Assembly: GCF_004006665.1 (NCBI RefSeq)
Contig: NZ_QOCL01000014.1
Span: forward strand, 558,001-622,000
Reading direction: 5' to 3'
DNA length: 64,000 nucleotides
Source: Halobacteriovorax sp. HLS
GTDB lineage: Bacteria; Bdellovibrionota; Bacteriovoracia; Bacteriovoracales; Bacteriovoracaceae
Shown here: positions 43,212-51,746 of the stretch, piece after piece
Layout: each line of letters opens with the position of its first letter
How positions within the stretch are numbered: position 1 is the first letter of the stretch
Program-made: the position numbers and the translations under genes
Notes under the pieces: generated by a model
What the model was told of the DNA's origin: nothing
The model's database searches: none
What the model saw: the letters and a program-made list of their open reading frames with translations, nothing else

Positions 43212-44160
43212 CTTTTTTACTCCTATTTTTAAAATCAACTTTGACGACATTTTTTGGAAGCACAGTTGGTTTAGTATTCATTTTTTTTGAGAAATGTTCT
43301 CTTGCCCCAGTTAATCCAGATTTCATACCTGTTCCCATGCGATTAAATCCACTCGCAGTTCCCTGCATGGCACCTTTGCCAAGTTTTTTACCTTGTCTTT
43401 TAGAAAACTCGGTAACGACTTTTCCGGTTGCTAATGTCGGTGCTGCTGCAAGTGCAGATGCCGCACTAGACATTCCATCATTGATTAATGATTTAGTTGT
43501 AAAAGGAATAAAGAGCATTGAAAGACCAATGCAGAGATTTACAAGAATACTTGTAAGAAAATTATCCCAATCACCAACTGCAGGGCTGGTTGCAAGTTTA
43601 AGTAGCATTACACCTAAAATCGACCATAGTATTTTCCATGTAACCACATTAATAAGTCCTTTATAAAGATTGGACGTTACAAATGACGTTCTTCCAGAAA
43701 TATACATAAGAATCATAAGTGGTGAGCAGACATATAGAACTGACCACACAAAATGAACTAGCACATTGGCCACAAATACACCGACATAGGCAATGATATA
43801 AGAGAGGAGATTTAAAATAAAAATCACGGCCTCTCTAAACTTTAACCAACTAACTTCTGATTCGTTGTAGTTTTGTTCCAAGTGTTTCATTAAATCACTA
43901 AGCTGAGTTAGCCCATTTATTTTGTTTGCCACCCCATCACCAACCATTGCAATTGCATTGATACATTGATCAAATGAAATCAATAGAATAATGGATATGA
44001 CCACTCTTTTTAAAATAACTGAAACATTCGGATTTCCCTCTGGGAGCTTAAAAAACTCAAATATGATCGTTAAAAGCGTAAAGGGTACGATGAGTATCCA
44101 GTACAGCTCTTGCATATTTGTATTTAGCTCCTTACACACCTCGGGTAAGTATTCAAACAT
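43204..44160 (-). CDS. VirB6/TrbL-like polytopic inner-membrane protein
   Basis: A 318-residue protein with about six hydrophobic helices in residues 1-220 (W-I-L-I-V-P-F-T-L-L-T-I, V-V-I-S-I-I-L-L-I-S, A-V-I-F-I-L-N-L-L-S-Y-I, W-S-V-L-Y-V-C-S-P-L) and a basic cytoplasmic tail with a Gly-rich stretch. Order, topology and neighbours fit VirB6/TrbL. It overlaps VirB5-like by one base and VirB8-like by 8 bp. Confidence 0.75.
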   Translation of the reverse strand: MFEYLPEVCKELNTNMQELYWILIVPFTLLTIIFEFFKLPEGNPNVSVILKRVVISIILLISFDQCINAIAMVGDGVANKINGLTQLSDLMKHLEQNYNESEVSWLKFREAVIFILNLLSYIIAYVGVFVANVLVHFVWSVLYVCSPLMILMYISGRTSFVTSNLYKGLINVVTWKILWSILGVMLLKLATSPAVGDWDNFLTSILVNLCIGLSMLFIPFTTKSLINDGMSSAASALAAAPTLATGKVVTEFSKRQGKKLGKGAMQGTASGFNRMGTGMKSGLTGAREHFSKKMNTKPTVLPKNVVKVDFKNRSKKDE

Positions 44161-44858
44161 CAGAATTTCTGTAGTTTCATACTTCCGTCAAAATTTTTAA
44201 GGTTGCTTTTAATATCACTATTAATTTTATTAAAATGACCTACGCTATCTTTTCCTGCCTTATTATTCATAGCTAAGCTCTCACTTTGAAGCTTCAAAAT
44301 CTGCCCATTGATACGGAGCAATTGATTTAGAGTATGAAGAATTTTAGAGTTTGTTTCAGCAGTCATTCTTGCAGCTCCTTTAGGAGAAGCACGTCTACTT
44401 TGTATTGAAATCTTGTTGGCATTTTCCTCCTGATTTTTTGCATACTTTTTGATATTGCTGGCCATTTTTATACTTTCAGCAACACTTTGGTCATGTAGCA
44501 TTTGTAATGCGGCTTCATCAGATTTTGGAATGGCCCCATAAACCTCTTGAATAGTATTGAAAGCCTTTTGAAAATTATGAAGCTCTGATAAAATTCTCTC
44601 GTCCTTTATAGGAAGTGAGTTTAATAGACCCAGTGAATTTTCAAGACCTGAGTTAATAAGTCTTATATATTGATCTCTATTTCTTGCCGTATCCACCATT
44701 GATTTTAATTGCTGATAACGTTTGATATTTTCAGCTAATATTTTAACCAAATAGGGGATTTGTGCCCATCCCGCACCACCATCACCCCAAAAGGCATAAG
44801 AAGATGGGGCCTGAAGTATCAAGAGTGAGCTTACAATTAGTACTTTTAGTTTTTTTAT
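44160..44858 (-). CDS. VirB5/TrbJ-like exported protein, probable ATA start
   Basis: A VirB5/TrbJ-like helical protein. The nearest standard start is TTG at 44822, which would lack the beginning of a signal peptide. The frame is open upstream to ATA at 44858, four bases after AAGGAGG, and the 12 extra codons complete a typical signal peptide (M-K-K-L-K-V-L-I-V-S-S-L-L-I-L-Q-A-P-S-S). The ATA overlaps the VirB4 TAA stop as ATAA. Mature helices follow. TrbJ-type proteins are minor pilus components or mating-pair adhesins. The ATA start is inferred. Confidence 0.72.
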   Translation of the reverse strand: MKKLKVLIVSSLLILQAPSSYAFWGDGGAGWAQIPYLVKILAENIKRYQQLKSMVDTARNRDQYIRLINSGLENSLGLLNSLPIKDERILSELHNFQKAFNTIQEVYGAIPKSDEAALQMLHDQSVAESIKMASNIKKYAKNQEENANKISIQSRRASPKGAARMTAETNSKILHTLNQLLRINGQILKLQSESLAMNNKAGKDSVGHFNKINSDIKSNLKNFDGSMKLQKF

Positions 44859-47269
44859 GCTGCCTCCTTGTCGTTATAGGCAAGTTTTTTAAGAATTTCT
44901 ATTGTCTTCAACTTTGGAAACTTCTTTTTCATTTCTTCGATTTGGGCCTTGTCGAAACCATCTGTTGTACAGACCCAATAGCTCAAGGGATCAGGTATAA
45001 GTCTAAGAACAATTTTTCTTTCATCTTGCATGTAGAGAAATTCAGAATATTCCCCTTTGACCAGTTCAAGGCTTTTAACTACTGCCGTTTCATCCCCCGT
45101 GAAATCCATAGTCTTTTGAAAATCTTCCCAATCGATCTTTCTTTGTCTTAAAATGAAGACACTACTTGTATTTGGGAAAACGGCATTTTTAATTTCTTGA
45201 TTACTCAAAAAATCTTTGTAGTTTTGGCTTATGCACCAGATGCCCCCATTAAACTTTCTAAAGGTTCGATAAGCTTCCATTGTGAAACTCAACCCACTTT
45301 TTGTTTCAAAAAGCTTCCATGCTTCATCAATGATAAGAAGATAAGGTTTTGAAGTATCTTTAGCCGCTTCATTTTTAATGAAGTCAGTAAAGAGAAGAAG
45401 AAAAACATTTTGGAGATCCGAATAAGTATCAAGTCCTTTCATTTCAATAGTAATCAAATCTTTTGAAAGGGTGACATTACTTTGACCATCAAGCATCCTT
45501 CCGTAGGCCGTATTACCTGTCCATGAGTAAAGTATTTCGGCGTACTTATTTATTTCAGGATTACGATGCTTTTCTAAGACTTCTTTATAATCACTGAGAG
45601 TCGGCGTTTTCCCATACAACTTATCATAAGTCATAAAAATTGCTTCTTCTAGCAGCGCCTTATCTCTCTTGGGTAGGCCATTTGAATCTTCATCTTTTAG
45701 AATTGATTCCAGTGCAGCTAAAATAAGTTTTACCTTTGATGTTGACGGCGTTTTTTCACCATTAAGATCAAACATATTAAGACAAATTTTAGAATCAATA
45801 TTTAGATCAATGAATTCACCACCAAGAACCTCTAATAATCTTTGAGAGGAAGCACCATTATCAATCCAAACAATTTTAGGAGTTGGGTTTTGTCCATAAA
45901 ATTGGAGCATCAACTGACAGATCGTAAAACTTTTCCCAGCACCAGACCCACCAAATATTAAACCGTTCCAATTCGGTAGTTCCTTCGCAAAGGGATCAAG
46001 GGCAAATAGTGAATAGTCCCGAGAAGGTATTAAGCATACAGGCGTACTGTTGCCTTGCCAGTTTCCATATACTGGGCAAAGATGGCTTGCGTTAGAGCTT
46101 TTGACCTTTTTATCTCTAAGTCCTCTACAGATTCCTGGGGCTGAACCAATAAAGGCATCAAGAGAAGGAAAACTCTCAATAAGGCCTTCGCTCTGGTTTA
46201 ATGCTTTAAATGCTTTCAAAAGGGTATCTGTCTTATTATCTAGCTCCTCAATGCTTTCGTCCCAAATGACTACACTTATATTCATAGAGACAAGTTTTTC
46301 CGAACCATCAAGGAGTTCCCTAATTAGCTCTTCGATTTGACCTAATTTGCTTTCAGATTCAAGATCGGACACGTTTTTACTACCAGATGCCATTGAATGG
46401 GCAATTCTTCTCTGAAGTTGCAGCCTCTCTAATTCTTTTTTCTGATCTTCAATTTTAATTCCTTGTGATAACCAGAAATGAAATGGAAGTTTCGTGAACT
46501 CATGAATCATAGCAGAATAGGTTACCCCTTCTGGAAGAATACCAAGAGTGATCACTCGAAATTTCTTATCCCCAATTTCAATGTATTGCTTTGAATATGA
46601 AGCATCAGTTAAAGCAATTTGTTCGCTAAAGTTTGGTGCCAAGTATAAAGATTCATCCCTATACTTAGGTACTCCTAACTTTTCCATGCGATCCAGATTA
46701 AAGTATTCAAAACATAAAGTGTGCCATTCTGATGATGCGAGAGTCGTGGGACTCAATGAACAGTGGTTAAGTGCATTCTCAATCTGACGACTTGATCTCA
46801 AAAACTTCTTTTTAAATGCATCATATTCAGTTTTTAATATTGGTTCATACTTTTTTAGTGATTCCCAAAACTTTTGCTTTGAATATTTATGCTTGCTACT
46901 TCTTACGAAGAGATAGACCTCGCTTTTAAAGTAATTCTGATATTCAATATTACTTTTGAAAAACTCTGTTCTTGCTTCTTGAATATCAAAATACACGCTG
47001 GGTGCTGATTTACTCACAGCTCTATGCGCATCAGTTTTTTCTCGGTAGTTTGAATTAACCTTATAAAAGAACTGTAAATTTAAACCCTCATCAATTCCGG
47101 TTAAAAGATGTTCAAGGCTTATGGAAAGCTGATTGATTTTTTCAGAATCGGTACAGTTGATGTCAAAACCTTCAAGCTTATAACCTTTGCCGAGGCTTCC
47201 ATCCTCAAAGACCATAATTTCATTATCAAAATGCCAATAGGGCATCTTATCTTTTAAACTTAGACTCAT
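44855..47269 (-). CDS. VirB4/TrbE-type secretion ATPase
   Basis: An 804-residue ATPase of the VirB4 family, with Walker A near 439-447 (G-G-S-G-A-G-K-S), Walker B near 645-650 (L-L-I-I-D-E-A-W) and R-K-F-N-G-G-I-W-C-I-S-Q-N motif downstream. The N-terminal domain has the family's G-L-N-L-Q-F-F-Y region. It energises pilus assembly and transfer. The stop is also the overlap site of the VirB5-like start. It overlaps VirB3 by 23 bp. Confidence 0.93.
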   Translation of the reverse strand: MSLSLKDKMPYWHFDNEIMVFEDGSLGKGYKLEGFDINCTDSEKINQLSISLEHLLTGIDEGLNLQFFYKVNSNYREKTDAHRAVSKSAPSVYFDIQEARTEFFKSNIEYQNYFKSEVYLFVRSSKHKYSKQKFWESLKKYEPILKTEYDAFKKKFLRSSRQIENALNHCSLSPTTLASSEWHTLCFEYFNLDRMEKLGVPKYRDESLYLAPNFSEQIALTDASYSKQYIEIGDKKFRVITLGILPEGVTYSAMIHEFTKLPFHFWLSQGIKIEDQKKELERLQLQRRIAHSMASGSKNVSDLESESKLGQIEELIRELLDGSEKLVSMNISVVIWDESIEELDNKTDTLLKAFKALNQSEGLIESFPSLDAFIGSAPGICRGLRDKKVKSSNASHLCPVYGNWQGNSTPVCLIPSRDYSLFALDPFAKELPNWNGLIFGGSGAGKSFTICQLMLQFYGQNPTPKIVWIDNGASSQRLLEVLGGEFIDLNIDSKICLNMFDLNGEKTPSTSKVKLILAALESILKDEDSNGLPKRDKALLEEAIFMTYDKLYGKTPTLSDYKEVLEKHRNPEINKYAEILYSWTGNTAYGRMLDGQSNVTLSKDLITIEMKGLDTYSDLQNVFLLLFTDFIKNEAAKDTSKPYLLIIDEAWKLFETKSGLSFTMEAYRTFRKFNGGIWCISQNYKDFLSNQEIKNAVFPNTSSVFILRQRKIDWEDFQKTMDFTGDETAVVKSLELVKGEYSEFLYMQDERKIVLRLIPDPLSYWVCTTDGFDKAQIEEMKKKFPKLKTIEILKKLAYNDKEAA

Positions 47270-47576
47270 TGATCCTCACTTGTTTTAAGGTTGAATGCTT
47301 CCCGTCCTCTCCTGCTGAAAATGCACCTGAACTGCTGAAATATTTAATGGCATGGACTAGAAAACCATCTGGTTTATTTCTTTTGGTAATAAATAGGATC
47401 GTTGCCATTATGGATGGAACCACAAAGACTAAATAAAACCCAATTGCTGTTTGGCCAAAAATTAAGTTCATGATTGCAGCAAAAAGAAGGACAAAAAGAA
47501 GATCGTGGACTTCTAGGCCCACGATCTTTAGTTTTGAATCTAATTTTCTATGCACGATAGATTGATTCAATTTCAA
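47247..47576 (-). CDS. VirB3-like membrane protein
   Basis: A 109-residue protein with two hydrophobic helices (V-H-D-L-L-F-V-L-L-F-A-A-I and F-Y-L-V-F-V-V-P-S-I) and a hydrophilic tail. It starts at TTG 47576, two bases past the VirB2 stop, with AGGA at a suitable distance; the longer in-frame extension runs antisense to sense within VirB2 and is not expected to be used. Position between VirB2 and VirB4 fits VirB3. Confidence 0.75.
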   Translation of the reverse strand: MKLNQSIVHRKLDSKLKIVGLEVHDLLFVLLFAAIMNLIFGQTAIGFYLVFVVPSIMATILFITKRNKPDGFLVHAIKYFSSSGAFSAGEDGKHSTLKQVRINESKFKR

Positions 47577-47577
47577 T

Positions 47578-47892
47578 TTATTGTCCTGCTGCTGATTGAA
47601 ACCAGCCGATAATATGTGGTGCCATAAAGCCAACGATACTACATACAATGACCATGATGATTCGCCCTTTTGCTGCGCCATCTCCAGTTAGTGCCAAGAT
47701 AACGGCATAAACTAAACCAAGCACACTGACTAAAGGCAGAATAACGGTGATCAGCTTTGTTGTTAGCCCTTGCATTTTGGATTCAAATCCACCGCCAATT
47801 ACTTGAGCGAATGCTGAATCTGGATAGAACGCCAATAACGTAATAAGCCCAACCATTAAACCAAGTGATAAAAGATTTGATTTATTAATCAT
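47578..47892 (-). CDS. VirB2/TrbC-type pilin
   Basis: A 104-residue protein with a long signal peptide and two hydrophobic helices (L-I-T-V-I-L-P-L-V-S-V-L-G-L-V-Y-A and I-I-M-V-I-V-C-S-I-V-G-F-M), the pattern of VirB2/TrbC major pilins. It is followed directly by VirB3 and VirB4. It overlaps the upstream small gene by 8 bp. Confidence 0.82.
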   Translation of the reverse strand: MINKSNLLSLGLMVGLITLLAFYPDSAFAQVIGGGFESKMQGLTTKLITVILPLVSVLGLVYAVILALTGDGAAKGRIIMVIVCSIVGFMAPHIIGWFQSAAGQ

Positions 47893-48229
47893 GTTTTACT
47901 CCCAATAGTAATTTTTTAGTGTAAGGCCCAAGCGTCATAATGATGTCTCCATTAGTCTCAGTATTACTAATGCCTTCTCCTATAAGTTTGCGTTGATGGA
48001 ACTTTCCATTTCTTTTGATGACGACTTCAACTCTAAAGTTGATTTGATCATCAGTAGAATTTAGAGGCCTTAGGTAGTATTGATTTTCTGGATGCATATC
48101 AATCTTAAGGCGATATTCACCATATTTTTCATCGTGAAAGGCCACTCCTGCCGGAAAGTATTTATTTGTTTGCTGATCTAGCCACCAGAGCTGCAAAGTT
48201 TCATTCTTCTGTTCATTATTTTTATTCAT
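47885..48229 (-). CDS. Small soluble protein of unknown function in the secretion operon
   Basis: A 114-residue protein without signal peptide. Residues such as L-Q-L-W-W-L-D-Q-Q and I-T-M-H-P-like stretches give no family call; a beta-rich fold is likely. I start it at 48229, where GGAGATTAAT precedes an ATG. The gene lies in the secretion operon immediately before virB2 and may regulate or assist it. Confidence 0.6.
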   Translation of the reverse strand: MNKNNEQKNETLQLWWLDQQTNKYFPAGVAFHDEKYGEYRLKIDMHPENQYYLRPLNSTDDQINFRVEVVIKRNGKFHQRKLIGEGISNTETNGDIIMTLGPYTKKLLLGVKHD

Positions 48230-48288
48230 ATTAATCTCCAAAAATTAATCTTATATTTTCACCACCCAAGTTCATTCCAAATATTTTT

Positions 48289-48627
48289 CTATGCTATACA
48301 AAGCTCCTGTTTTTGATCTGTCTTCATTAACTCCCTTAGATGTATAAGGGCAGATTCTTTTACTTTTAATACTCGTGCTGCTGTTGAGCAGATTGATTTT
48401 GCGATTTCGTACTCACAGAGGTTTTCCCAGAATGATAAATAAATAACCACGAGTTCCTCTGAGGGAAGTTGAGTTACTTTTTCTCTAACCAAGTCTTGTT
48501 CTTCCACACTGTATTTTCTAAAGGCGGAAGGGACAGAGTTCATCTTTTCTAGGTATTCCTTTTCTTGTCTCACGTCTGATAGCTTTTCTAATCTTCTTGG
48601 TTCCATTGTTATTTCTTTAACGTACAC
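48289..48627 (-). CDS. Sigma factor region 4-like small protein
   Basis: A 112-residue protein. Residues about 55-105 (L-P-S-E-E-L-V-V-I-Y-L-S-F-W-E-N, then E-I-A-K-S-I-C-S-T-A-A-R-V-L-K-V-K-E) resemble the sigma-70 region-4 helix-turn-helix; no region 2 is present, so it is not a complete sigma factor. It starts at GTG 48627 because AAGGAG precedes it; an in-frame start at 48732 would overlap the preceding gene. It may act as an anti-sigma-like or activator protein for the element. Confidence 0.55.
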   Translation of the reverse strand: MYVKEITMEPRRLEKLSDVRQEKEYLEKMNSVPSAFRKYSVEEQDLVREKVTQLPSEELVVIYLSFWENLCEYEIAKSICSTAARVLKVKESALIHLRELMKTDQKQELCIA

Positions 48628-48637
48628 GGCAATCTCC

Positions 48638-48820
48638 TTATTTAATGAATGGATAGTGGTAGTGAAGCTTTGCTTTTTCTGCTTCAATTTCTTTAAGTCG
48701 TTCTGTGTTGACCGGCCGATTAAGAAAATCAATGAATCGCTTTGCTTTAGTTTTTAAAAATGATTTCTTGCGACCTTTTTTTCTTTTGAACTTTTCAATT
48801 TTGCTTTTTGATAAAACCAT
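48638..48820 (-). CDS. Small basic protein heading the secretion operon
   Basis: A 60-residue, lysine/arginine-rich protein (K-S-K-I-E-K-F-K-R-K-K-G-R-K-K). GGGGGAAAT precedes the ATG at the right distance and the next gene follows 10 bp later with its own ribosome-binding site, so it is probably real. It may bind nucleic acid, and is the first gene after the sigma-54-type promoter at 48863-48878. Confidence 0.6.
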   Translation of the reverse strand: MVLSKSKIEKFKRKKGRKKSFLKTKAKRFIDFLNRPVNTERLKEIEAEKAKLHYHYPFIK

Positions 48821-48862
48821 ATTTCCCCCTGAGTTTCTCAGTTAGTTTCTGGTTTTATGTAT

Positions 48863-48878
48863 TGCTGGTGTTGTGCCA
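48863..48878 (-). promoter_or_regulatory. Sigma-54-type promoter (-24/-12) of the secretion operon
   Basis: Read on the minus strand the site is TGGCACAACACCAGCA: the GG and GC doublets are at the exact sigma-54 spacing and TGGCAC matches the consensus. It predicts a start about 33 nt before the 60-residue gene. The upstream half-site cluster is 67 bp away. Confidence 0.65.
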
Positions 48879-48945
48879 ACTTTAAGAAAAAGATTTTTTC
48901 TTAAGAAAATAGACACTTAGAGGATTAAAGATAATTATTGAGTGC

Positions 48946-49006
48946 AGAAAAATATCGCATAAAAATGTCGCGCGATATTTAAGTGTCGCAGTTGTGCGAT
49001 ATTAAA
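48946..49006. promoter_or_regulatory. ATATCGC half-site cluster, candidate activator binding region
   Basis: Several copies of the 7-base half-site ATATCGC and relatives (GTCGCGCGATAT, GTCGCA-N4-TGCGATAT type pairs) are packed into 61 bp. The reverse complement aligns closely with the cluster at 57033-57097. It lies 67 bp from the sigma-54-type promoter of the secretion operon and overlaps the end of the 49002 gene. Confidence 0.65.
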
Positions 49007-49697
49007 TTTCAGGAAAAAACATTTTCATTGTGAAATCATGAAAATTAGAATCGTAATATTCTCTACAGGTACATTCGCTATGACATGATCTTTTTATTAT
49101 TGGAGCGTCTATTTTACCCTCTGTCATTGCCATTTTAAGAGCACCATAGGCAGTGCTATATAGGTCAACTTTTTCATCAGATAGATTTATAAACGGATCA
49201 TCTAAGATTATTTTATTAATGTGGTTTTTAATGTCCAATGCGCCGCCGCAATGTCTGAAAATTATCATCTGGTCAAAGCGACCCCTTAGAAAGTGTTCTT
49301 TGACATCATCTTTCCCAGTAAACCATCTTTCAGAATACGATTTCCCTGCCCATTTTGTAGGGTTTAGTTTTGAAACCCATACTTTTCCAGTATTCTTGCT
49401 TTTTAAAATTTTTAAATCAATATCAAATAGTACTGGGCCATAGTTGTTTATTCTTTTAGCTCTCTTATGAATATCTACGGAGTCAGTAAAGACATCGAAC
49501 CAGACATCATATCTTTTGTCATCAGAGTCTGAATATTGTGAAGTTTGTATTCCATTGTCTCTCTCTAGAGTTCCTCTTGAGATCAACTGGGCACTTCGTA
49601 AAAATGAGCAGGAGGTCACCACTGAGTTAGCGTGATGTAATGAAGTAATTCCTTTCTCGCTTAATATGTCATATAGAGCTTTAGGTGAAATGTGCAT
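49002..49697 (-). CDS. Unidentified protein next to the TIR gene (possible ADP-ribosyltransferase-like)
   Basis: A 231-residue soluble protein preceded by GGGAGTTATAA. The N-terminal stretch L-H-H-A-N-S-V-V-T-S, then F-L-R-S-A-Q-L-I-S-R-G, is reminiscent of the H...N...L-x-S-R-G arrangement of ADP-ribosyltransferase folds such as DarT, but this is weak. A cysteine-rich motif C-H-S-E-C-T-C near the end might bind metal. It is 37 bp after the TIR gene, so the two may form a defence pair. Confidence 0.5.
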   Translation of the reverse strand: MHISPKALYDILSEKGITSLHHANSVVTSCSFLRSAQLISRGTLERDNGIQTSQYSDSDDKRYDVWFDVFTDSVDIHKRAKRINNYGPVLFDIDLKILKSKNTGKVWVSKLNPTKWAGKSYSERWFTGKDDVKEHFLRGRFDQMIIFRHCGGALDIKNHINKIILDDPFINLSDEKVDLYSTAYGALKMAMTEGKIDAPIIKRSCHSECTCREYYDSNFHDFTMKMFFPEI

Positions 49698-49734
49698 TTA
49701 TAACTCCCTGTACACCAGTTGTATTAAGGTTAAA

Positions 49735-50760
49735 TTAAAAGAAGTATCCGTCCCAAAAATCTTGGTCACTAGGATCAAATGCGTCATCATACTCTTTTTC
49801 ATACCAATCACAGAACTTTTCATCTTCTTCTAATTTACCTAGAGAAGCGAGTGATTCCTCTAATTCTCTATTGTCTTTCTTGCTTCCTGATTCCCAATCT
49901 TCTGTTAAGTACTTTCTTGAAATAGCATCATTTATTTCATCTTCTTCACCAAACTGTAGTTTTGGATGTGGATGATCGTAAAAGTTTCTAAGAAGCATTC
50001 TTTTAACAAGATTAGAAAATACCCCAAGGTTATGTTTTACATCTTTGACTTTTTCATCAAGAAGCTGTTGGTATGTTGCTACACCTGTTGCTTTCTTTGC
50101 TTCCTGAACATCTATTTTATCTTTTTTGCTTTCAAGCTCATTTATGTATTTGTCTTTTTTATCAATTTCATCCACCATTTCATTTATTTCGTCTTGAAGG
50201 CTCTCTTTTTCATTTGTGAGAGAATTAAACTTTTCAAAAGGAACGGTGTTTATATCTGGCTGCTTAATTTTAATTTTTTTGGCAGTTTCAATATATTTTT
50301 CTACAATACTTTTCCATCTGCCATCGCCAGTGGGGTTAATTGTACTTTTTTCTTTTATTGTTTTTCTAATATTGTATATGGAGTTATCATCTAAGATTTT
50401 CTCACAATGATTTTGAACATTAAGTGGACCTACTGATTGAAATGAAACAGGTTCAATTAAAATGGGAATAACATGACAATCAGCTAACCAAGATGCACCC
50501 ATTTCATTTAAGCAAATTTCACTACATTTATAATTTTCTGAAATCATTAGAAAGGAAATTTCAGCAGGCTTAAGTGCATTTTTTATTTCTGTTACAAAAT
50601 TATCGCCTGACAGGTTTCCAAGCCCCTGCATGGAAGAACAGTATATTTCATCATCGTTTATTCTAAGTCCTTTAACCAAAATATCATCAACAAAGAGTGA
50701 TACAATTTTTTCATCTAATGACGAATGGCTGACGAAAAACCGCTTTTGAGTTTTTGACAT
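49735..50760 (-). CDS. TIR-domain protein with coiled coil
   Basis: A 341-residue protein. The N-terminal TIR domain (about 5-150) has F-F-V-S-H-S-S-L-D and the motif C-L-N-E-M-G-A-S-W with Glu86 in the position of the NAD-hydrolysing glutamate of bacterial TIR proteins. A coiled coil (about 175-235) and an acidic C-terminus follow. Many TIR proteins act in anti-phage abortive responses; that role here is inferred. AGAGGTAAATT precedes the start. Confidence 0.85.
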   Translation of the reverse strand: MSKTQKRFFVSHSSLDEKIVSLFVDDILVKGLRINDDEIYCSSMQGLGNLSGDNFVTEIKNALKPAEISFLMISENYKCSEICLNEMGASWLADCHVIPILIEPVSFQSVGPLNVQNHCEKILDDNSIYNIRKTIKEKSTINPTGDGRWKSIVEKYIETAKKIKIKQPDINTVPFEKFNSLTNEKESLQDEINEMVDEIDKKDKYINELESKKDKIDVQEAKKATGVATYQQLLDEKVKDVKHNLGVFSNLVKRMLLRNFYDHPHPKLQFGEEDEINDAISRKYLTEDWESGSKKDNRELEESLASLGKLEEDEKFCDWYEKEYDDAFDPSDQDFWDGYFF

Positions 50761-50824
50761 AATTTACCTCTGAAATTGAATTGTGTGCTTTTCGTATTAT
50801 CGGATAAATGGAGGGAAATATTAG

Positions 50825-51397
50825 TTATTTATGGTGTGGACTCGATTGGTCTAGTATTCTATTTTCATCTTTAGCTCTTAAGATGAACAACAATATCGAA
50901 ATAAGGTAGATATTAATATTAAATTTATTAACCAGTAACCATCCTAGTTGTGCAATACCATAGCCTAGGTACATAGGGTGATTGAAAAAGCGGTACATTC
51001 CTTGTGTTTGTTTTTCGCCACGCTTTGCGGGGGAAACTCCTAGCTTCGTTCCTAAGTCAATAGTGGCCCAAGTGACGATCAGGAAACCTATTATTGTTAA
51101 AAGATCAGCTCCAAGCCTGTATATTCTTAACTCTAGTCCGTAAGGTGCTGATAAATAAATGAGAGGAAGACCACTAGAGATATAAGCAATCATTGACATC
51201 ATTTTGGTAGATTTTATTTCTGCACTCTCTCTTTTCGCTAAAAAGTAGGAAGCGATCAAATCCCTAAATGAGAGGACTAGAAAAAATAATTCACCTGATT
51301 GTGTCCATCTTGTAATAGAAATAGAAGCAAAGCCAAACATTATAAGGCTTCCTATATATTTTTTGTAATCAGGTTTGATCGCTTCAGTTGTTTGCAT
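50825..51397 (-). CDS. ICMT-like membrane methyltransferase
   Basis: A 190-residue polytopic membrane protein with about five helices. F-F-N-H-P-M-Y-L-G-Y-G near residues 135-145 and the following A-Q-L-G-W-L-L match the isoprenylcysteine carboxyl methyltransferase/phospholipid methyltransferase family. It lies 1 bp after the small exported gene in the same operon. It may methylate a lipid or a small signal (speculative). Confidence 0.75.
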   Translation of the reverse strand: MQTTEAIKPDYKKYIGSLIMFGFASISITRWTQSGELFFLVLSFRDLIASYFLAKRESAEIKSTKMMSMIAYISSGLPLIYLSAPYGLELRIYRLGADLLTIIGFLIVTWATIDLGTKLGVSPAKRGEKQTQGMYRFFNHPMYLGYGIAQLGWLLVNKFNINIYLISILLFILRAKDENRILDQSSPHHK

Positions 51398-51398
51398 A

Positions 51399-51746
51399 TT
51401 AGATTCCAGGGTTTTGTCTTCCCTCTAAAATTCCTCTAATGTCTAGGTCAGGAAACTGCTGTCTTTGCAATTCTTCTAGCATGATTTCCTTTCCTTCGAT
51501 TAATCTTATGTAGTGGATCATATTTTTGATTATTAATTCCTTTTTTTCTTCTTCAGTTAAAATTACTTGTGGCTCGTTTTCTTCTCTTATTTCTGCTTTG
51601 GAATTATATAGAAGATTCACTAGTACGGCCTCTTGTTCAGAAATTAATTCTGGTAAACTAGCAACATCATCGGCATAGCTTTTAATAGTTTGTGCTGATG
51701 CACTAATCGCAAGCATAATTGCAATGGCTTTCAAAGTCGTTTTCAT
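51399..51746 (-). CDS. Small exported protein of unknown function
   Basis: A 115-residue protein with a signal peptide (L-K-A-I-A-I-M-L-A-I-S-A-S-A) and a short, charged, helical mature part. GAGGGAGTGACCAA precedes the ATG, which overlaps the hydrolase stop (ATGA). Its place between a hydrolase and a methyltransferase in a sensor operon makes it a candidate secreted partner or signal precursor, but nothing in its sequence proves that. Confidence 0.55.
   Translation of the reverse strand: MKTTLKAIAIMLAISASAQTIKSYADDVASLPELISEQEAVLVNLLYNSKAEIREENEPQVILTEEEKKELIIKNMIHYIRLIEGKEIMLEELQRQQFPDLDIRGILEGRQNPGI

Noticed and set aside
47577-47681. Longer start for the VirB3-like gene
   Set aside because: The extension lies inside the VirB2 reading region in another frame and has no family similarity.
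48628-48732. Longer start for the sigma-region-4-like gene
   Set aside because: It would overlap the 60-residue gene and has no ribosome-binding site, whereas GTG at 48627 follows AAGGAG.
48946-49006. Iterons of a replication origin
   Set aside because: The same cluster recurs at 57033-57097 with conserved distance to a sigma-54-type promoter, and no replication initiator gene is next to either; activator sites explain them better.
49966-50410. Plus-strand open frames opposite the TIR gene
   Set aside because: They are Phe/Ile-rich shadows without ribosome-binding sites and lie fully inside the TIR coding region.
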